Shown: one piece after another, positions 45,361 to 56,852 of the stretch
Numbering within the stretch: the first letter of the stretch is position 1
Layout: each line of letters starts with the position of its first letter
DNA from: Manduca sexta
Taxonomy: Eukaryota > Arthropoda > Insecta > Lepidoptera > Sphingidae
DNA length: 64,000 nucleotides
Reading direction: 5' to 3'
NCBI RefSeq assembly: GCF_014839805.1
Contig: NC_051135.1
Coordinates: forward strand, 10,543,291 to 10,607,290
Translations under genes and position numbers: made by a program
The notes under the pieces: generated by a model
The model's input: only the letters and a program-made list of their open reading frames with translations
Told to the model about the DNA's origin: nothing
Databases searched by the model: none

Positions 45361-48229
45361 CCTGGAAGTGTTATTATATACCTTAATGTATTAATTACTT
45401 AAATAAGCAAGTTCATCCACCAGCATGTGCGTCATCAGGAAGTACTTCCAAAATGTGACTCCAACGGGTATATCCCTAAATTACAGTGTGAATTCAATTC
45501 AGGGAAGGGGAGTGACCGCAATTATAGTATCGCCCCTATGATCCCAAAATACTACGAATTGTCGGTTCCGCTTGTTGTCAAATGGCCGTTAACGATTCAA
45601 AGTTGAAAATTGAATTATCTACATCCGATTGGAGAATGACTTGTTATTTAGAAAAATTTGGTAGTATACATTGGTTTAATGGCATTGTACAGTGGGTAGA
45701 AAGAAGAGACGGTCTCAGGGAGAGACGAACTGGGTAACTCTCCACGGCCTCATGCTTTGGTGGACATTTTCTTACAATCTTACCCTTATACCATACCCAT
45801 GAAACTGGTAAAATCGGGGATTTCTTTTGTTTCCCTCACGTCGTTTTTTTTTTCGCCAGGGGCCTCGTCAGTTACGGCCGCCAACTGTAGAAGGTATCTT
45901 AAAGATGAGAATCTGCTTAGACCGCAGATACCATCGTTTTGTTTCCTAGAAGGATATTATAGGCGGTGTATGACAAAGTAATTTATGTCATTTGATGAGG
46001 CCATTGGAGTGCTTGTAATTAATGATGAATGAAAAAACATCTGAATGGTGTTGCTATTATTAATTTTATAGCTCATTCAAAGACAAGTTCCTCGTCATTA
46101 ACAAAATAAAATTACAACATTTATATTAGTAACGAAATAAACAACTTAAATAACTTGTCACAACACTTCAAACAAATTGATATGTTCGAGATTAATTGAC
46201 AACACCACGGAAGTATTCGTTGGCAAACAGTTTCAAGTAAATGTTACAAATTCGTCAATTGAAAATGCGGATTCATCGGTGTTTGTGCAACGAACGAAAA
46301 TCACTTTCATTTGATTTCACTTATTCCAATTACAGTGCTGTTTCGTCTTCACAGTCAAGTGATATAAAATGATGCATAGCATTTTCTTTTGTAAAGTAAT
46401 GTTGTAAAAGGGATTGGAATCAATATGGCATTTTTAGCATCGGATTAATTATTTTGACGTTCTGGTTTATGATGATGATAGGTTAACTGTAGTAAAAATA
46501 ATGAAAATACGGATAAATGAAGAGAATGTTTTTAATAATAAAGCAATTGTTTTTGACGACATTGACATTTATATTTTTAATTTTTAAATTATATTAGAAT
46601 AAACAGGCTCTACAACATTATCATTAGGTATATTTGTTTTCTACTTTACCCTTGGTATGAGATTTCTCAATATTTTGGGAAATTTATTGTATTCCAGTAA
46701 TATTAATCAATTGTTTTTTGGTTGGAATATAACTTAAACTGATCGCAATAGTAAATTTAAGGAAATAAGAACATTTCTTAAGCCGATCAGCCAATACTCA
46801 AATTGCAATTCAAATATTACAATTGAACTTCCAATAGCAGTTTAGAAAGGACGTGACCGTATCGGTCAGTAATTCCGCTTTAAAGCATGGAGATTCTTCA
46901 CTCGTGCATGCGGATCGATCAGAAATGATGATAATGACTTTGTGATGGTGGAAATCCATAGTGCTCCGATCGGAGACATGATATTGTAAGTTTGGGTGGT
47001 GTAAAAGAAACTATTTCGCTTTTATACCCGCCATTGATATTCGGTAAGCTACCATCGGTAGTAGCACGTATTTTGTCCCGCGTGGTTCACTTTTTGAAAT
47101 ATAAAAGAGGTGTCTCATAGATTCAACTTCAAGTCAATACAAATTCAACTTTAGTTACGTATGCCTAAAGTAGAATTAAAAAATGTATACAATCTATTTA
47201 TAACACAAATTTACTCTAAATCGAAAAGTAATTCAGAATACAATCACTTGTAAGTTCATTAAAAAATGCACGACCGGTGACATAATCAACACGATTATCA
47301 AGAACAATAATAGCAACACATTTAAGTTTTTTAGTTTCCTGTAAAAGTGGGTCAGAATTAAGTGTTCACGTAATAAAATAGAATATCCTTTCGCTTTGAA
47401 TGTTAATTGCGGCATCACGCGGCTCAGTTGGTGTTCTAATCACCCTTACTTGGTAATATGTCGGTGAGATGAGGACACTACTATTTGCTCCGTAAATCGA
47501 GTTTGATTCATGCGAGGTATTTATACGAAATTAAGTGATTGATTATTTATCGATACATATTACAAAACAAAGTCTCCTTTTCTGTCTGTCTGTATGTTAT
47601 CGATTTTCTTAGATTCTACGGAACGGATTTTTATGAAATTTGGTATGGAGATAGTTTAAGACTCTGTGAAGGTTATAAGCTACTCATCCCGGGAAAATAT
47701 ATAGCGAGACTTTTATCCCGGACAACTCCTTCTCGTTGGTGAAACCGCGAGTAAAAGCTACTGAAAATAAAAACTGCTTAAAAATTAGAATATAATAATA
47801 GTTTCCTAGGACATTCCTAGAATACGAAGAGTATAGCGTGCTTTATTATTTGTGTTACTATAATATGTACACACTATACTTATATTCTAATAAAAAGATA
47901 AATACTACCTCTTCTCTAGAATACCAATCGATTATATCAGCTGATTTCAGAACTTTAACATAAACCACAAGACTGATCCAAAACTTAATAAATCAGTCTA
48001 AGATCAAAAACATTTAAATACCGTAAAGTCTGTACGACACCATCTAACATTTTAATAGACACTAACAATTGTGACACATTAAAACATTACAAACAAATTT
48101 CGCATTTACCAAAATTAGAAACGTACTTGTTATAGAAAATCATGACCCTGACACCAAACTTTCGATTAAGCCACCATGGTAGCGGCAAACAGAATCTACC
48201 ACTCTCCAACAAAAAATGCATTGTTTCGA
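45361..48229. other. gene-free stretch
   Basis: Apart from the Helitron at 47550-47761, nothing was recognised. The 74-codon frame at 45757-45981 has no supporting context. Confidence 0.4.
47550..47761 (+). mobile_element. Helitron fragment Hel-4, copy 2
   Basis: A then TCGATACATATTACAAAAC at the start; ends AAACCGCGAGTAAAAGCTAC (CTAG changed to CTAC). It carries a short TGTC run, CTACGGAACGGATTTTTATG and GAAATTTGGTATGGAGATAG, then CGGGAAAATATATAG and TTTTATCCCGGA. Confidence 0.7.
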
Positions 48230-48440
48230 CTTTTCCCCTCGACTGTGCAATTATAATCGATAATTGTAACTAATCGCTTGTAACGGGACAAGCGTCACGC
48301 GACGTATGCAAAACGCGATTCGCGTTCGAGATGCGATGGTAGCGTGAATTGGAACGATATGTAGTTCCGTTCGTGCGTTTCGATATAAGGGGATAAGTTT
48401 ACGATCGTTATTGTTTTATATAAAACATGGCGCGGTTCAC
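48230..48440. promoter_or_regulatory. second CpG-rich block
   Basis: CG-rich sequence including GTCACGCGACG, AACGCGATTCGCGTTCG and GGCGCGGTTCACGCG stands out from its neighbours. TATATAAAA occurs near 48418 on the plus strand. It ends where a copy of repeat D begins. It could be a promoter, an enhancer or an old repeat; strand and target gene cannot be told. Confidence 0.3.
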
Positions 48441-48447
48441 GCGAAAT

Positions 48448-48720
48448 GATCTGGTAGGTCTCTCATATGTGAGAGTCTGCCTGGGTACCACCGCAATATT
48501 TATTACTGCCGCCAAGCAACAGTGCGTAGTCACTGTTGTGTTCCGCTTAGAAGGACATTGTAGCCAGTGTAGCTACTGGACATAATAAGACTTAACATCT
48601 CATGTCTCAACATGGCGAGCGCAGTGGAATACCAAACAATACTTTACAATTCAAGGTGTTGGCGTTTCTACTGTTTATGGGCGGTCATATCGCTTAGCAT
48701 CTCGTCATTCAAAGCAACAA
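48448..48720 (-). repeat. repeat D, copy 4
   Basis: Plus-strand reading GGTAGGTCTCTCATATGTGA, ACTGCCGCCAAGCAACAGTG, ATGGCGAGCGCAGTGGAATA and GTTTATGGGCGGTCATATCG. It directly abuts the CpG-rich block at 48230-48440. Confidence 0.7.
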
Positions 48721-49074
48721 AAAAAAATGTTTATTCTGTCCGTCATTTGACGTTAATTGATGTCATTTTAGCGACCTAATTGTTAACTTTATGTAATCGA
48801 AGTGAGCGGATTCCATTGTAGTGTTTGAAGATGCCTCTTTTTGGAGTTATTATTTTAATTAAACCAGACAGCGTGTGAATACTCTGAGAAATTTACATAA
48901 TCTTTCATTCAGTAGCATATAAAAAAACTGCGTTCTAAAATTTTTTTTATAGTAAATCTCCTACAAATCGCTTGTTAACGAAAATATATAAATATAATAC
49001 TTTTGGATCTCATATTTTGCCTTTAGGCCAATAAGATGAAGTTCGAATTTAGGAATGAATGTTTTGTCATAACA

Positions 49075-49428
49075 TCAGAGGGTCTACTTTGAAAAAAAGA
49101 AATCCGTAGTTTCGGACGATGGATCGCATGTTTTGTTGCTATGAAGTGTTGAGGATTCAATGAGGACGAATCCGATCCGTTCATCGCAATATTTCAGACA
49201 TGGAATTTGTAAGAACTTAATGGGTTTCGTCATCCCTTTTTAAAACCATTTGCGAGGATAAAGTTCCACAGCTTTCTTAAAAAAAAATACGGGGAATTGA
49301 TCCACTAAGATAGAGGCAGAGCGGTGACGGATCCGAAGTAATTTGGTAGTAGAATTAACACCGAAGTTCCTCGTTTCTTCGTTTCGGGCCGACGTTTCGA
49401 TGTTCGTTTTTCGAAGTAGACCCTCTGA
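49075..49428. mobile_element. 354-bp inverted-repeat element
   Basis: The left end TCAGAGGGTCTACTTTG and the right end, reverse-complemented, TCAGAGGGTCTACTTCG, followed on both sides by AAAAA, make a 22-bp terminal inverted repeat with one difference. No 8-bp, TTAA or TA duplication is evident; only AT flanks the CAGAGGG ends. There is no coding capacity. The superfamily is unknown. Confidence 0.65.
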
Positions 49429-49513
49429 TTCGAAATCTCAAGCCGTTTCATATGTATTTGGAATAAAAAAATAATAAAGCCCGGATAATTACTCAGTCGA
49501 ATTAATTACTGCT

Positions 49514-49640
49514 GCGATGGACCGACTTGAAAAAGGCGGTGGGTAGCGGATGGATGCGGTTGTTAAAGATCGGAATGATTGATGCTCACTTGGGGAGGCC
49601 TACGTTCAGCAGTGGACGGCAACAGGCTGATTTAAATTAA
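49514..49640 (+). pseudogene. LINE reverse-transcriptase C-terminal relic
   Basis: RWTDLKKAVGSGWMRL is read first; after a frameshift the third frame gives SLGEAYVQQWTATG and a stop at 49628-49630. It is the same LINE tail as at 38262, overlapping it in part, and is 5'-truncated as is usual for incomplete reverse transcription. Confidence 0.8.
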
Positions 49641-49984
49641 GTACACAATAGCATAATTTGATATTACTAAGGAACTATCTGGAATGCACGTCAAGAATTC
49701 TTTGCGATTTCCATTTCGTAGTAGGGGTCATTTCAATAATTCTCATGTTATGTTACAGTCAATAACTACAATGACGCAGCGTTTAACGTACAAAATACTT
49801 CTCATTCAATGGATTTTAAATTGCTTTCATGTTTTCTCTGCTGTCCATCATACTAGGACGTTAATAAGAGAAATTGAAGATTTCATTTTTAACTGCTCAT
49901 GGAGAATTTGCACTTTGATATTCAATATGCTGCTTCATTGATTCCTTCTTTACTGATTTTACTGCAGCTGACGGTAAGTGGAGA

Positions 49985-50285
49985 TGGGTTCAATAGGTTG
50001 TCGACTGACGAGAGATGATTACCCGCCGGCAGTCGACACAATTATGCCGATCTGTTGGAACCGGATATATAAACTACGGGTTTTAACACCTTGTGTACGG
50101 TGGTCGGTATCCGGGCGAATATTAAATATATCCTACCACCAGCAAAATCTTGGCCACGCCGGTCAATCTCAACGGAGATCAGGCAAGTACAAATGTGTGT
50201 GCAGTACATAGGTGCACTCTCTTTTACTTCACTCTCATTGTCCGAAGAGACAGCAATCAGACAAGATCAGGCGCAGGACCAATGG
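49985..50285 (+). repeat. repeat E, copy 2
   Basis: GTCGACTGACGAGAGATGAT, GGCCACGCCGGTCAATCTC, GGTGCACTCTCTTTTACTTC and AGGCGCAGGACCAATGG. It is shorter than the 52428 copy in the middle. Two overlapping 70-codon frames here are chance. Confidence 0.65.
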
Positions 50286-50765
50286 AATAAATTTGTTTTT
50301 AAATCTTCATAAAAATTACCTTTAAAATTAAATCTCATGTTTAAATTAATTTTTTGCATATTAAGGTAAACGGTATTTATATATTGTGGCGGCATTTGTG
50401 AAAGAAATTCTTGTTCATATAATTTTAAACGAGGCAACTTTTTATAGTAGGTATTCCATATTTTGCATAATAACCCAATCCTTTTGTATGTATGTAATTG
50501 CAAAATCCCATTTATTAGATGGTTTACTTTCCATACAAAAGATTGATGAAGACATTCAATTATTTGCTTGTTCTTTATTATAAATTGAGTTCTTTTGCAT
50601 TTTTATTAACATATCGTAAAGGGACTTTAAATATTATTTATAGATAGCACGAAATATTTTGCTCATATCATGGTCATATTGTAAGTAAGAAAAATATATC
50701 GTAAAAATGTTCATGTATTTTGATGGCAATGAAAGAAATATAAATTTTGATTTTATTAATATGTA

Positions 50766-50988
50766 CAGTCAGTCATAAAAGCAGCTGAACAAATTCAACA
50801 CGGTTCTACATATTAACTTCAATTAAATATAATTGTTTCTTTATCTGGAATAAAGTTAAATTTGTAATTTATTTTACTGGAGAAAATATCGGTTGATACG
50901 GACACAAAAGTTAAAAGTTGAAATTTTGAATTTGTTCCGTTACATTTGTAGCTAGTACGAAAGATTCAACAATTTTTTTGGCTGACTG
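50766..50988. mobile_element. Tc1/mariner-like MITE, copy 1 (223 bp)
   Basis: Both ends begin CAGTCAG (left CAGTCAGTCATAAAAG; right, reverse-complemented, CAGTCAGCCAAAAAAA) and each is flanked by TA (50764-50765 and 50989-50990), the target duplication of Tc1/mariner elements. Internal landmarks are AGCTGAACAAATTCAA, CTTTATCTGGAATAAAG and ACGGACACAAAAG, which recur at 22083-22236. Confidence 0.75.
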
Positions 50989-51404
50989 TACGTCACGTTT
51001 TACTTGTCATTAATAGCCGGCAAACAACTTGAGCACACTGCCGCGTAGTAGGTACGTTTCAATTGTACGTCAGTAGAGTTAGAATAGATCATACACTAAT
51101 CCACCACCACGTGCGTGTGCGCAAGTCGTTTGCCAGCTTATACTTCCTTATCACATGAATGCTTAACATTTTCAGCCTTGCAAAGTCAGATTTCGCGCCA
51201 AATGACATCAGAATTTCGTATCAAACACGGCTAAATCATACAGCATTACTGGTATTACTAAATCCATAAACATTACTTTTTATTACGAAAGATCAATAAA
51301 TAACAAGCAAGATGAGAATAACGTGTTAGATAGAGTTAAAGACGCGTCCATATTGTGACACCGTGCTTTTAATTTTTTTAGAAAATAGTTACTGAGACTC
51401 TGTC

Positions 51405-51505
51405 CGCCCCATGACTACGAAGGCTGCAGTCTTCGAATCGTCGGGAATTATCATATAAAAATCGCGATAAATCCGAAAAAAATGTTTTATTTTAATGTCT
51501 AACGT
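51405..51505 (-). repeat. repeat F, copy 5
   Basis: Plus-strand reading GAAGGCTGCAGTCTTCGAAT, CGTCGGGAATTATCATATAA, AATCGCGATAAATCCG and TTTTATTTTAATG. Confidence 0.58.
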
Positions 51506-51726
51506 TCGCGTAAAATCTAGAAATATATAGTTATTCTGACACATTTGATTTTTTGAGTAGCTTTTTTTGTCAATTATGGGTTAACATTGGCAAAAAAGTA
51601 TTCGTAGTAAATATACTTATATGTTTAAGCTGCATACGTTATAATTACATTCGTTAATACTACTTATAAAAGTATATTTTAGAGACAATTATCAATGATG
51701 TAGTGTATCTGGATTTTTATAGTCTA

Positions 51727-51901
51727 CTAGCTATCGTTTGGGGCTTCGTCTTCATGAAAAAGTTTTTCCTGAATAAAAAGTAGCCTCTAACACTCAGGAG
51801 TGTTATAGCTTCCTATAGGTAAAAAAAAATCAAAATAGATTTAATAGTTCCTGAGACTAGCCCGTTCAAACAAACTCTTCAGCTTTACACATTAGTATAG
51901 A
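51727..51901 (-). mobile_element. Helitron Hel-5, copy 2 (175 bp)
   Basis: On the minus strand it begins TCTATACTAATGTGTAAAGC and ends in CTAG followed by T. It is uninterrupted and so shows the intact layout of the family: GCTGAAGAGTTTGTTTGAAC near the 5' end and GGGGCTTCGTC (plus-strand reading) near the 3' end. Confidence 0.75.
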
Positions 51902-52427
51902 TATATACCATAGCCACGAGAACTTAGAATGCTATTTTAATCTAAATCAGCCGTTATTGTTCAGAATAGCCGGTCAAAACGCCGTGTTCGAAATAATACC
52001 ATTATCCTGCAAAAAGCGTGCAATTCCTTACAGTGTGAACGCAGTTTTATAAAAAATCGTGCGATTAATAAATATGCGTGGCAAATATGTTAATTGGTTC
52101 GAATTACCCGCGCGTACGCTACATTATGTCGAATACCATTTATTGAAAGATTTATGGAGTATCGTTATGCGTTTATTTTTTGTCTGCATGTTGGATATAA
52201 TTGATGCGATTTATTGAAATTAGATCGACAATGATAATCTTTTCTAATTGAGTGGTTGTAATATTGCAGTAAGATGTTGTAATTAGATACAGTGTATTTT
52301 GAGTGTTTGAGTGGTTTGTTGACTTTAGTACAGCTAATCCAGCGAACTTGACCTGAAATGTTCTTTTGACACTAAGAGTTAGTGAAGTTTTTTTTTCATA
52401 TGGGCACGACAAAGTGACCCCACTGCA

Positions 52428-52935
52428 CTATCCAATGTCCAATAGGATGTTGACTAACGAGAGATGATTACCCCTCGACAGTCGACACAATTATGCCGGC
52501 CTACTTGCTGAAACACGTATAAGTTTTAAGTATCTCTCGGCAGGATGAGAGGTTAACAGGCATTTGCTAGTGGAACTCGTAGCTGTTTCCAATGCCCCGA
52601 CGAAGGCTTTGTGGGTATAACGGTGTAGGGTATGTAATAAAATCTCTCATAACCAAAAATTTACCACGACGGCCAATCTCGTCGTAGATCAGCCATGTAT
52701 GTATGCATTAGATACATGTGTAGTGCAAAGTGTGTGCGCAATACACAGGTGCACTCTCTTTTCCTTCACTCTCATAGTTCGGTGAGACGGCAATCCGACA
52801 TGACTGGAAAGAGATTAGGCGCAGGACCTACGGCAATGCGTGTGTAGAGTGTATATAGCTTTAAGGATTCGACCTAGCAGTCTTCCATCTCTCCAGGTGA
52901 TGGTAAGACCAATGACCTCATCTAACCATGCATTC
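52428..52935 (+). repeat. repeat E, longest copy
   Basis: Landmarks are GACTAACGAGAGATGATTAC, CCTCGACAGTCGACACAATT, ACCACGACGGCCAATCTCG, GGTGCACTCTCTTTTCCTTC and AGAGATTAGGCGCAGGACCT. Shared with 49985, 32955 and 19846. No frame or terminal repeats; probably a retroelement 3' region, class not determined. Confidence 0.65.
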
Positions 52936-53037
52936 ACCTCTTGACTCTGGCTGACAGTGGTTACTGCATTTTTCCAGCTGAAAGAAAGAATAACAGCACC
53001 GGCGTGGCAACCAAAGAATACAAAAGGTTTTATCTTT

Positions 53038-53275
53038 GATGGCTTTTACCTGCAGGTCCGCTCGTGTGTAAAGGTTTTCGGGGATAAATATCTATCTACA
53101 ATATATTATGTCTACAATAAAAGTAGTCTATAGTACACAGGAGTATGTAGCTTCCTAGTAGTGAAAAAAATCTAAATCAGTTTAGTAGATCCTAAGAACT
53201 GTTTAATTAATGTGTTAAGCATTCAAAGAAGGAAACTCTTCAGATTTATAATAATAGTATTGATTCTGCATTAGA
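53038..53275 (-). mobile_element. Helitron Hel-5, copy 3, decayed
   Basis: Plus-strand reading GGCTTTTACCTGCAGGTCCG, TAAAGGTTTTCGGGGATAAA, AAGTAGTCTATAG and GAAACTCTTCAGATTTATAA follows the order of the other Hel-5 copies. The 3' CTAG is lost (ATGG) and there is an insertion near 53090-53120. Confidence 0.6.
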
Positions 53276-53484
53276 AAATCACTTAATGTTTTAATACTAG
53301 ATTTTGACGTTAGAACGTGTAAAAATATTTTCCACAATTCGAAAAAAGGCATAAAAGAAATCCAAATCCAGGAAACAGCAAAGCAAAATAAACGAGAGAC
53401 AATTTCTTTGACACGCAGAATATTATTTGCATAGAATTTTCATTTACAATTCCATTATCATAAAACAACGATATCTTTTAACGA

Positions 53485-53560
53485 CACAGACCGATTGCAA
53501 CGCGAATGGGGCGGGTTTGATTCCCAACTGGGATATTTACGTAATTATAAGATTTATTTT
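53485..53560 (+). repeat. possible tRNA-like or SINE head
   Basis: CGGGTTTGATTCCCAACTGG contains a box-B-like GGTTTGATTCC with a short pairing arm (GGG...CCC). No convincing box A or full cloverleaf was found upstream, so it is noted only as a possible SINE or tRNA relic. Confidence 0.25.
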
Positions 53561-54097
53561 TATGTTCCCGTTTAGCTTTAGCCTTCGGACTCCGGAGATT
53601 TAAAAAGGAAATGAGGTCAAATATGGAATCTTTTTTATATTTCTTATGTAAGAGACTAGGTCATCTGGGTTAGGTAATATCCACATACTCACAGAGCTGA
53701 ACCTTTGACTAATAATATCAGAAGAGAAGTATACAAATATACTAGAAGAATAATAATTATTAATGCGATGTAGGCCGGAAAGTGTACAAACAGGTATAAT
53801 ATGAATAGAAGGAGTATTTATGCCTTCAGAAATATCTAGCTTTTTACATATAATATTCTAACAAGCTAATGTCTGTATATTATAGATATTGAAAAACATC
53901 TAATATGGTGTTATTTATTAGAGTATCAGAAGCTCAAACAGTTTTTAGATTTTTGTCTGAATGTTTGATATATGTCTATATGACGTGAACCATATTATTT
54001 ATTTATTGGGTTTTTAAGGGAAACATACAAGCAATAATGCATAACATAATAATGAAGCATTATGTAGTAAAATTCCCAAAGACATTAAACAGTATAG

Positions 54098-54288
54098 TCA
54101 CTACATAGTATAAAACAAAGTCGCTTTCTCTGTCCCTATGTGTACTTAAATCTTTAAAACTACGCAACGGATTTTGATGCGGTTTTTTTTAAAAGATAGA
54201 GTGATTCAAGAGGAACGTTTATATGTATAATAAAAACATCCATTAAATAGTCAGCATTGCACCCGTGCGAAGCCGGGGCGGGTCGCTA
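54098..54288 (+). mobile_element. non-autonomous Helitron Hel-2, copy 2
   Basis: The 5' TCACTACATAGTATAAAAC and the 3' GTGCGAAGCCGGGGCGGGTC match copy 1. The terminal CTAG is altered (CTATTTAG) and the base before TC is G, so the ends have decayed. It lacks the extra internal block of copy 1. Confidence 0.7.
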
Positions 54289-56764
54289 TTTAGTTATAAA
54301 CCGCACATCAAGGCTAAATTTGTGCTCCTAAAGTTCTTCCTCTTTTATATAAAGGCTGGTGCCGTTTAATTATCGGCGATTTTACCAATGCCAAAAATAA
54401 AACAGATACAAAACAAAAATAGACTAAAAATCAGGTAATCAAAAAAAACTCAATTTTGAAAAAAGCGCTCCAAAAGTTTATTACGCATTGGTAATGTCAT
54501 TGTCTTATGTGAAATGTTGGTGTGACAAGACGTCGCAGCGTCCTTAGACAATAATCCAAAAAAAAAAAAACATATTTACAGATAATATGCTAGTATTTCC
54601 ATTAAAAAACGTGTAAATCACGTTATGGAAAAAAATATGAAGTCATGTACTACATACATTGGTGTTTTGCTTTTTCACAGTAGATTGAAGAACCATCGCA
54701 TTACAAATTTTTCTCAAAGTCCAGTCTATATAATCTTCGAACTCTTTGACAATTCCAAATGGACGAAATATCTGTATTTTGATATTTTTTCTCATTCTGG
54801 ATATGCGTTTTTAATATAAATAGAGCAGGTCGAGTGCAGTGTTCCTTGTAAGGCTTGCAACTGTAACACATAACTAATGCAATTATATACAATCTCATCA
54901 GTGCACTGAAACCCTATAATGCTTTGTTTTGCAACGAACGCACATTGTTGAATATTTACATAATTTAAAATTTAAAACCATATGTGTTAATGAGAATCAT
55001 TAAAAATGGTACGGAAAATATGTTGTTCGTTATCTATATAATGATAAATATTCAACTTATAACAATCAAGTCTGTAACCAATATTACACAAATATACACT
55101 TACTTAATCATATAATAATTATATTATTTCAAATAAAATATCTATGCATTAAAAAATACATTTATATATTTTTTGCACAATAAATGTTAACAATAAACCA
55201 AGGTAACTTAATAGTATTTATTTGAAAGATTGCAGGTATCTGAATGACGCATATGTACTCGTATGTGGTCCTCCAGTGTCGTAGCCAAAGTGCTGTTGAG
55301 TAGCCAGTAGCCCGACCATAGACTATAGATTAATTTATAAAATAAAATTAGTTAAAAACGTCATCATTGGTTTAGGATTATTACTATGAAATGCTGCGCA
55401 AAAATCTTCTTCAAGAATGCGATCTGTAAAAAAAATATTATTTAAATTCAGAATAAGGGATGCGATCTGTGAAGTAAATTTATTTTTATAAATTGTAATT
55501 ACAATGATGTAAAATAGTTGGATGCATCAAACTTTAAACTTTTCATTGCATAGACTCTCGTATTGCGAGACAAGGTAATCAAAATTAAGATAATGAGCGG
55601 ACACTGAGGTAATAAACATTAAAAAAAATCTCATCGAATTGATAACCTCCTTCTTTTTTGAAGTCGGTTAAAAATACTAGTTTATAAATAAAATACCCGT
55701 GCTCTGTGCCTTCTTTAATAATACTTTTGTTTACATCAAAAACTTGAGCATTGGCATGAAGCAATAAACCGCGCCTATTGACGTTCGCCTTTGTGAAGTA
55801 CCACAGATAAAATTTCACAGTAGTAGAAAATAATTTCACAATCAAAATACACCTTTATTAACTAAGAAATAAAATTCAACATCCTTTGCCGCATACCCGC
55901 CGTCTAAGGATAGCAAAAAGAAAGAAATAAGCGAAATAACTTTCCTAATTAAAATTTCATCGCCCACTGGCAACCGTGCCGAAAGAATAAAACAAAAAGA
56001 TCTCTTTTATTTTTTTTTTCTCATCACCGGCCCGGCAGAATGGAGTTAATTCCCTTCGGCTGATAAAGCCAGGTTCTGAGGGTGACGGGTCGTCTAGTAA
56101 TTATAAAATCCTACGACTACGTTTATCATGCTTATTAAGCGCATTTTTTCAATTAAATTAAAATCTGTTTTGTTTATTTAGGGCTGTGCGTTTTGTTTCC
56201 TTGGACAATTTTTTTTTTTAAGTTGCCGAGCAGTTTTATTATAAATACATATAAATAATTATTTATTTACCAGACGCGGAACAAAATGTAAGTAAATGTT
56301 GTTCAGATCGTATAGCTGAAATATTTTTCTTATTAAGTTGTGTTTAGACCGCAAAATATAAACTACGTTATGTGTAATTTTCTCGGCTATGCGAGCTAAG
56401 GTAAACTTATTTAGCTTAGTTCTTGCCCTGCAATCTGCATATCCACTATCGTCGCAAACTATGTAGAGCAGGAAAGCCTTAGATTATTTTAAGACAAGGA
56501 CATCATATCTTTATTTAGTTTGGAAAATGTAGAGATATCTTCATAGAGAAGAGTTTAAGATGGTTGAAACAGATTCGGGCCAATGCAAGGTCATAGCAGA
56601 ATATTACCCACAGATTTTAATTTCGATGTGATTTAACAAATTTTAACTTTGGAATTGATATTACAATTTTATGTTTCGTTACATCTAAAATAGAAATTTA
56701 AATCTAATCTAATTCTGATTTAATGTAAATCATGCAATAGATTAACATAAATTAAACAAGAAAC
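54289..56764. other. gene-free stretch downstream of the tRNA gene
   Basis: Contains the AACCGACTTC motif at 55628-55673 and the fragment near 56335-56425 shared with 38490-38590. No open frame with splice sites. Confidence 0.4.
55628..55673 (-). repeat. AACCGACTTC / GGAGGTTATC repeat motif
   Basis: Minus-strand reading TTTTTAACCGACTTCAAAA, then AAGAAGGAGGTTATCAATTC. I know this block as a widely dispersed motif in lepidopteran non-coding DNA. A partial match lies at 6855-6890 (CACCTTTTTAAGTCGGTTAA). Confidence 0.5.
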
Positions 56765-56768
56765 AAAA
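56765..56768 (-). terminator. RNA polymerase III terminator of the tRNA-Arg gene
   Basis: A run of four T on the minus strand lies 11 bases after the discriminator base. A T4 run is the minimal pol III stop signal, and it is the first one downstream of the gene. Confidence 0.6.
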
Positions 56769-56779
56769 TAAACACTTTA

Positions 56780-56852
56780 CGACCGTGACAGGACTCGAAC
56801 CTGCAATCTTCGGATCCGAAGTCCGACGCCTTATCCATTAGGCCACACGGTC
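56780..56852 (-). tRNA. tRNA-Arg (anticodon TCG)
   Basis: The minus strand folds as a standard 73-nt cloverleaf. The acceptor arms GACCGTG and CACGGTC pair fully, the D arm is GCCT/AGGC, and the anticodon arm TCGGA/TCCGA closes the loop CTTCGGA, giving anticodon TCG (reads CGA, arginine). The T arm is GCAGG/CCTGT with loop TTCGAGT and the discriminator is G. Internal promoter box A (TGGCCTAATGG) is at 56835-56845 and box B (GGTTCGAGTCC) at 56791-56801. No intron is present and the CCA end is not encoded, as usual for eukaryotic nuclear tRNAs. All stems are intact, so it is probably functional rather than a SINE head. Confidence 0.95.

Noticed and set aside
55268..55320. CAGTGTCGTAGCCAAAG as a further hAT terminus
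   Set aside because: No matching inverted end or 8-bp duplication could be found nearby.
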